Shown piece by piece: positions 62,101 to 64,000 of a stretch of 64,000 nucleotides of DNA. Made by a program: the position numbers and the translations under genes. Origin of the DNA: Flavobacterium sp. (GTDB lineage Bacteria > Bacteroidota > Bacteroidia > Flavobacteriales > Flavobacteriaceae). Location of the stretch: the NCBI GenBank assembly GCA_029946065.1, contig JAQSDU010000004.1, positions 285,201 through 349,200 of the forward strand, read 5' to 3'. Each line of letters begins with the position of its first letter. Position 1 is the first letter of the stretch. The notes beneath the pieces were generated by a model. It was not told where the DNA came from. It was given only the letters and a program-made list of their open reading frames with translations, and did no database searches.

Positions 62101-64000
62101 TTGATTTGTAAAATCCCTTTTACGGTTGTTTTGCTGCTTCCAAAATCGATGCCGTTGGTTAGAACAGTTGTAACGTTTTCATCTAGGATTAATGTTCCTG
62201 CTCCACTTACTGTTTTTGTTCCTGTTACTGCGATTATGGCACCTGTTACCCCAGAAGTAATTAACCTATTAGCGCCATTAGTTGCAATATTTCCGCCATT
62301 ATTGTTAAGCGTTAAGGTACGTCCGTTAAGATCAAAAGTACCGATGTTATTTAATTGCAGAAAATCGCCTGTAGTGGTGTTTATTGTAACTGCTGTCGCC
62401 GATTCAATCATGGCTTTTCCTGCCGTCTTTTCGATAACGATATAATCAAAAAAAACAACACCACCACTTGTCTTGGTAATCGTTTGTGTACCTGTACCGT
62501 TAAAAAAGACTGCTTTCCCGTTATTGTCGATACTAGCCGAAGCACCGATAGTCCAATTTCCAATAACTTTTACATCCCCAAATAATTTATAGCCGCCAGT
62601 TCCTACTGTTGTGAAGTTTCCGGAGACATTTAGTTCTACTGCAGGTGTGTTGAGTATGGTTCCGTTTTCTACTGTTATGTTCCCTCCGCAATAAGCTGTT
62701 CCGAGTCCCATATTAAAAATAGTTCCCGAAGCCAAAAGTCTAACGTTGTAAGGATATCCAACCCCAGACGATGCGCCAGTCCATTCTTGCCCTCGATTAA
62801 AAGTACCGCCAATATTATATGTAAGTGTAGAAGATGTTCCATAAGTTGGAGCGTTTGGCGCATCAATATAGCCACTGCTGTTTAGTGATAGTATTCCATT
62901 GATAGTGGTAGCTGTACTTAGAACAAGTGCACCACTAACATCTATATTGTTGGCTACTAATGTTCCCGTGATGGTGCCCGAGCTAAAGGATATTTTTCCA
63001 GATCCAGCGGTAAACGTTCCTGCCTGCGCTAGGGTTCCACCTGCACCGAAACTTAGATTTGATGCTACTGCACCGCCTGTAAAAGTACCGTTATTGGTAA
63101 AAGTACCAGCCGCAGCGATGTTAAGCGTTCCCGCTGCCGACCAAACTACGGTTCCTGTACTTGAATTGATAAAATTCAGTACCGTCATACTTCCTGTATT
63201 GGTAAAAGATACCGTTCCATTATTGGTAACAGATGTTGCAACCGTAATTGCTGATGCTGCATTGTTAAGTGATAATGTTTTTCCGGAATTTACGATTATG
63301 GTGACAGGTGAATTTGCAATAGCAGATGCGATGTTTAAGTTATGTCCAATTGTAGTAGTTGCACTTGCAGGAGGGATATTCCCTCCCAGCCATGAAGTTG
63401 CTGTAGCCCAATCTGTTGCGCCGGTTTGTGTGATGTATCCTAAATTGGTATAAGATGATACGCTAGTGTCATTATTGCCATTTACATTCTGTACATACAG
63501 TGTTCCTGTCATTGCTGCAGGAGCTGTAAATGTTATGGTAGTTGGATTTACAACGGTAAATGAGCCTACAGAAGTGCCGCCGCTCCCGCCATATTTTACA
63601 GTGGTGACACCTGTGAAATTAGTACCTGTGATAGTGATAGTGCTACCGATGTAACCGTGAGTACCCGTGCCATCATTGACAGAAGCAGAAAAAGATGTAA
63701 TAGCCGGAATAACAACACCAATTATACCGTAATCTTTTCCTAATGCTATTGTTTGTGCAGTAGTAAGGTTGGTAGGAGCAACGGTAGTAGTTGCTGTAAA
63801 AGTGTTGGTGCCAGTAGCTGTTGTCTCGCTCCAAAAAGTGCCGTCATACAAACCTATATAAGGTTGTGTTCCGGCGTTAAAGGCAGTGCTGTTGTTTTCT
63901 TCACCCGCATTATAAGTCGCTGCAATTGTGAGCGTACTGTTGCCGGCTACAGCCTCAGTAATCAGCCAACGGCGATCTATTGTAAGTGTCACGTCGTTTG
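56151..64000 (-). CDS. Giant type IX-secreted surface protein (adhesin-like), N-terminus outside window
   Basis: At least 2616 codons; the frame is open to base 64000, so the signal peptide and start are not visible (the first internal GTG at 63992 is not a credible start). From the visible N-end: an IPT/TIG-like domain (residues about 90-170, GSTITITGTNFTGVTTVKYGG), then long Gly/Asn/Thr/Ser-rich beta-helix-type repeats with many NNGTFT- and GTGTKT-like turns. A choice-of-anchor-D-like domain lies near 1065-1185 (ITFTVQNLGAASLLLNG), more beta-helix repeats continue to about 2180, then a globular region and a type IX sorting tail ending GTIVTKKIIF. It is Lys-poor and repetitive, as for a surface adhesin. 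Its ligand is unknown. Confidence 0.9.
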   Translation of the reverse strand, partial: NDVTLTIDRRWLITEAVAGNSTLTIAATYNAGEENNSTAFNAGTQPYIGLYDGTFWSETTATGTNTFTATTTVAPTNLTTAQTIALGKDYGIIGVVIPAITSFSASVNDGTGTHGYIGSTITITGTNFTGVTTVKYGGSGGTSVGSFTVVNPTTITFTAPAAMTGTLYVQNVNGNNDTSVSSYTNLGYITQTGATDWATATSWLGGNIPPASATTTIGHNLNIASAIANSPVTIIVNSGKTLSLNNAASAITVATSVTNNGTVSFTNTGSMTVLNFINSSTGTVVWSAAGTLNIAAAGTFTNNGTFTGGAVASNLSFGAGGTLAQAGTFTAGSGKISFSSGTITGTLVANNIDVSGALVLSTATTINGILSLNSSGYIDAPNAPTYGTSSTLTYNIGGTFNRGQEWTGASSGVGYPYNVRLLASGTIFNMGLGTAYCGGNITVENGTILNTPAVELNVSGNFTTVGTGGYKLFGDVKVIGNWTIGASASIDNNGKAVFFNGTGTQTITKTSGGVVFFDYIVIEKTAGKAMIESATAVTINTTTGDFLQLNNIGTFDLNGRTLTLNNNGGNIATNGANRLITSGVTGAIIAVTGTKTVSGAGTLILDENVTTVLTNGIDFGSSKTTVKGILQINGGGYVITNPPVYSSAGTTGSTLIYNGNYTVATEWTNNGTTAGSGTPYNVTVQNSAVVTMPSGDRGMLGTLTVTSGSITFNGDLYLGGDLTVNSGNSIAANTKAIFFTKNGTQNIAVTTTPVLNLHYVILSNYTGSTATTVKLLSNINITAPSTGNAIAFSNAADVFDLNGKNLSIGTASVNNTITGSGTFKGSTTSGLTLLGGSGSNNSVGTLTFATDLNLGTLTVNRFAGTTALTLGSALTINTSLVLTNGLVALGTNVLTMSSSATASGASSNSYVIADLGGTSGSIRKNITATGSFTFPIGDRVASADGGQYTPATVNFTGGTFSSAYLTVGIQDIKHPNNDATTDYITRYWNVIPSGTFTNPVYNFTGTYTAADITGTEANSKPGRYDGSLWTDVSVTSISANTLSLTGVTTLSASNDFSAGFPLANAEINIKQASTNYLHNSTYAFGNQGSGTSSSAITFTVQNLGAASLLLNGSPIISKSGTNASEFSVDVTGTATTVTGFSTTTFTVTFSPTSYGAKTAAISIANNDATGGENPYVINFTGTGSTKATDYFRSAVNNGDWATAATWESSTTGSGGWTVATLAPGTSASDITIRNNYDVISSGNVAVSSITLAGNGILEISGGTFTFNNGPSAIDCMVNGNLLNSGGTIVQSAGSTMAFSATGKYNHTAPATTSLDIPIATWDVASNCNIKGVNNTAAFSGNASFGQTFGNFTWNNPNQLNFVNISNSAFRVNGTLTVGGNATNLLSFSNIGTSTNTVNNIVLTGGILNCVGNAGTSTLTVLGDITISGGGTFYTSYGAGTGIVNLSGNLILNNNGYFIGAYGTSGTGTTNISGSVTVNSGGFFLGSAGPGTGNTNVTGSVNVVTGGEFYVAFDTGNASLITAQNINVSGFFACSESSGTATVTAGANLEISGTGYVVVMDKNTSPSTTLNITNNLKISDTGLLNLENKNSTGVATVNVGGNFNCTATDFAVDFGANHVTGNTINITGNFDKSGTGTFQTSSSSAATGFAFGSGVHTFSYTGTDSQWTSYVVKSGAKLQMLSGLNLDLAGTTLTPPSTFSVESGGTLDFQTYAVKAGNSTSPRFITTSGATLFSANTDGLGGVSSVGSLQNFGSIGSGSAAGRAVFATGVNYTFNGTTTVPFPIPTSTAIGNPATVTINGNVTSNMVSNLTVTAGLNVNNGGTFKLNPSNNNSLNLNNCPLTIALGGTFDNGGENAVNSGGGSPSIQISGTFLTRDNQGFTGSNTAIPGITPTLNSGGTVEYGGADQAVQGTIPSSQNYQNITFSGTGTKTLASNNTVVGTITVKDVIFNADNNTFGSSTSGITMTGNALYKLNGSSFSKPESGGTYNLGPNTTFEYTGTSATNIRVSSPTITYSNIVISGTNVSNQATSVGIKFRSGGTFSVLNNGIFKLKNLTGFTGSTTSAIDTSTNGGPTISLATGSRIQYDAATSDGIQTITPFATYSDLGVSGTGTKILGSTAEVLVGRDLYVTAGTLQIDSDRLLTVTNAISSVDDAIKVKNNGSLVQLNDGVADTGKIIATRTSRTMVENDYIYWGSPVQGDVASQIPSIFEISYSWVINGAADGYWDYLSTTSPGNGFITRMGSAGTANFNFNGVPNNGVINVSADSYDNGATVEASGNTILLSNPYPCAIDAKKFVDLNSSSLEGTLYFWTSTTPITNNVYTANDYASWNFVGGTTTGGSALTPTGKISTGQGFFANLKSDGGVVFNNSIRVHNVATDNSQFFRNGNTESSAEYNRIWLNITNPDNAFRQALVGYVSGATNDFDSKYDGYNFTDNAINISSILNDKLMVIQGRALPFDVNDLVPLSVKIPTIGTNTIAIDHTDGLFSLDQDIYLQDNLLNVIHDLKAAPYTFQSEPGTFNDRFVLRYTNSTLGVGIIDNTEGKVIVAKEKNQLKIQSTAATIEKVVVFDLLGRKVFEKEQINSNTFLASDIVLNQQAIIVKVTLSNGTIVTKKIIF

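Noticed and set aside
58045..63654. Many plus-strand open frames opposite the giant surface protein
   Set aside because: They are shadows of a repetitive, biased coding sequence (Val/Pro-rich antisense translations) without start signals.
56151..64000. Possible CRISPR or DNA tandem array because of repeated motifs
   Set aside because: The repetition is at the protein level with degenerate DNA, and there is no regular repeat-spacer pattern; no cas gene is in the window.

Overview
The window is a chromosomal segment of a member of the Bacteroidota, almost certainly a Flavobacterium or close relative. The evidence is the gene content (type IX secretion sorting tails, DUF4270 lipoprotein, fused CcoNO, separate atpDC pair, truncated GlgA-like protein), the low GC, weak Shine-Dalgarno sequences, and the many TAnnTTTG promoter elements typical of this phylum. 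I see no insertion sequence, phage, plasmid or CRISPR signature. It looks like core chromosome with a few accessory loci.

Layout. 1-3.4 kb (minus): a secreted esterase-like protein cut by the left edge, a flippase-like membrane protein, and panD-panC for pantothenate. 3.5-7.9 kb (plus): an operon of a catalytically stripped glycogen-synthase-like protein, a DUF4270 lipoprotein and glmS. 8.2-12.6 kb: a TonB-dependent receptor followed by a GDSL lipoprotein. 12.8-14.7 kb: atpD-atpC with a perfect 17-bp hairpin between them. 14.8-15.6 kb: a DUF2975 membrane protein and a small HTH regulator. 15.7-22.0 kb: an imuA-imuB-imuC mutagenesis cassette divergent from an S24 autocleaving-type repressor, with inverted repeats at both start sites. 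22.0-27.6 kb: a galactose/galactan operon (galM, GH53 galactanase, galK, galT) divergent from a GntR regulator.

28.2-39.9 kb is a microaerobic respiration island: a universal stress protein, a Crp/Fnr regulator, a copper P-type ATPase (CcoI), CcoS, CcoNO, CcoQ, CcoP, CcoG, CcoH, a SafE-family protein and hemN. Four promoters here (universal stress protein, ccoI, ccoS/ccoNO, hemN) carry the same ATGA-N6-TCAT type box, always 36.5 bp from the end of a TAnnTTTG element. This strongly suggests one local regulon under the Crp/Fnr protein.

40.0-42.2 kb: a secreted seven-repeat propeller divergent from a two-helix membrane-anchored winged-helix regulator, possibly a split sensor system. 42.3-42.6 kb: tRNA-Leu(CAA) followed by two 76-bp tandem repeats that each copy the last 11 bp of the tRNA plus a terminator. 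42.9-45.5 kb: prs, rplY and pth. 45.5-51.7 kb: two paralogous secreted metzincin proteases with type IX tails flanking a small lipoprotein. 51.9-56.1 kb: ribF, an HTTM membrane protein, an unknown membrane protein and bioB. 56.1-64 kb: the 3' part of a giant type IX-secreted surface protein whose start lies beyond the right edge.

Many starts were revised using the promoter elements: several open frames begin with a TTG that is really the end of a TAnnTTTG motif.
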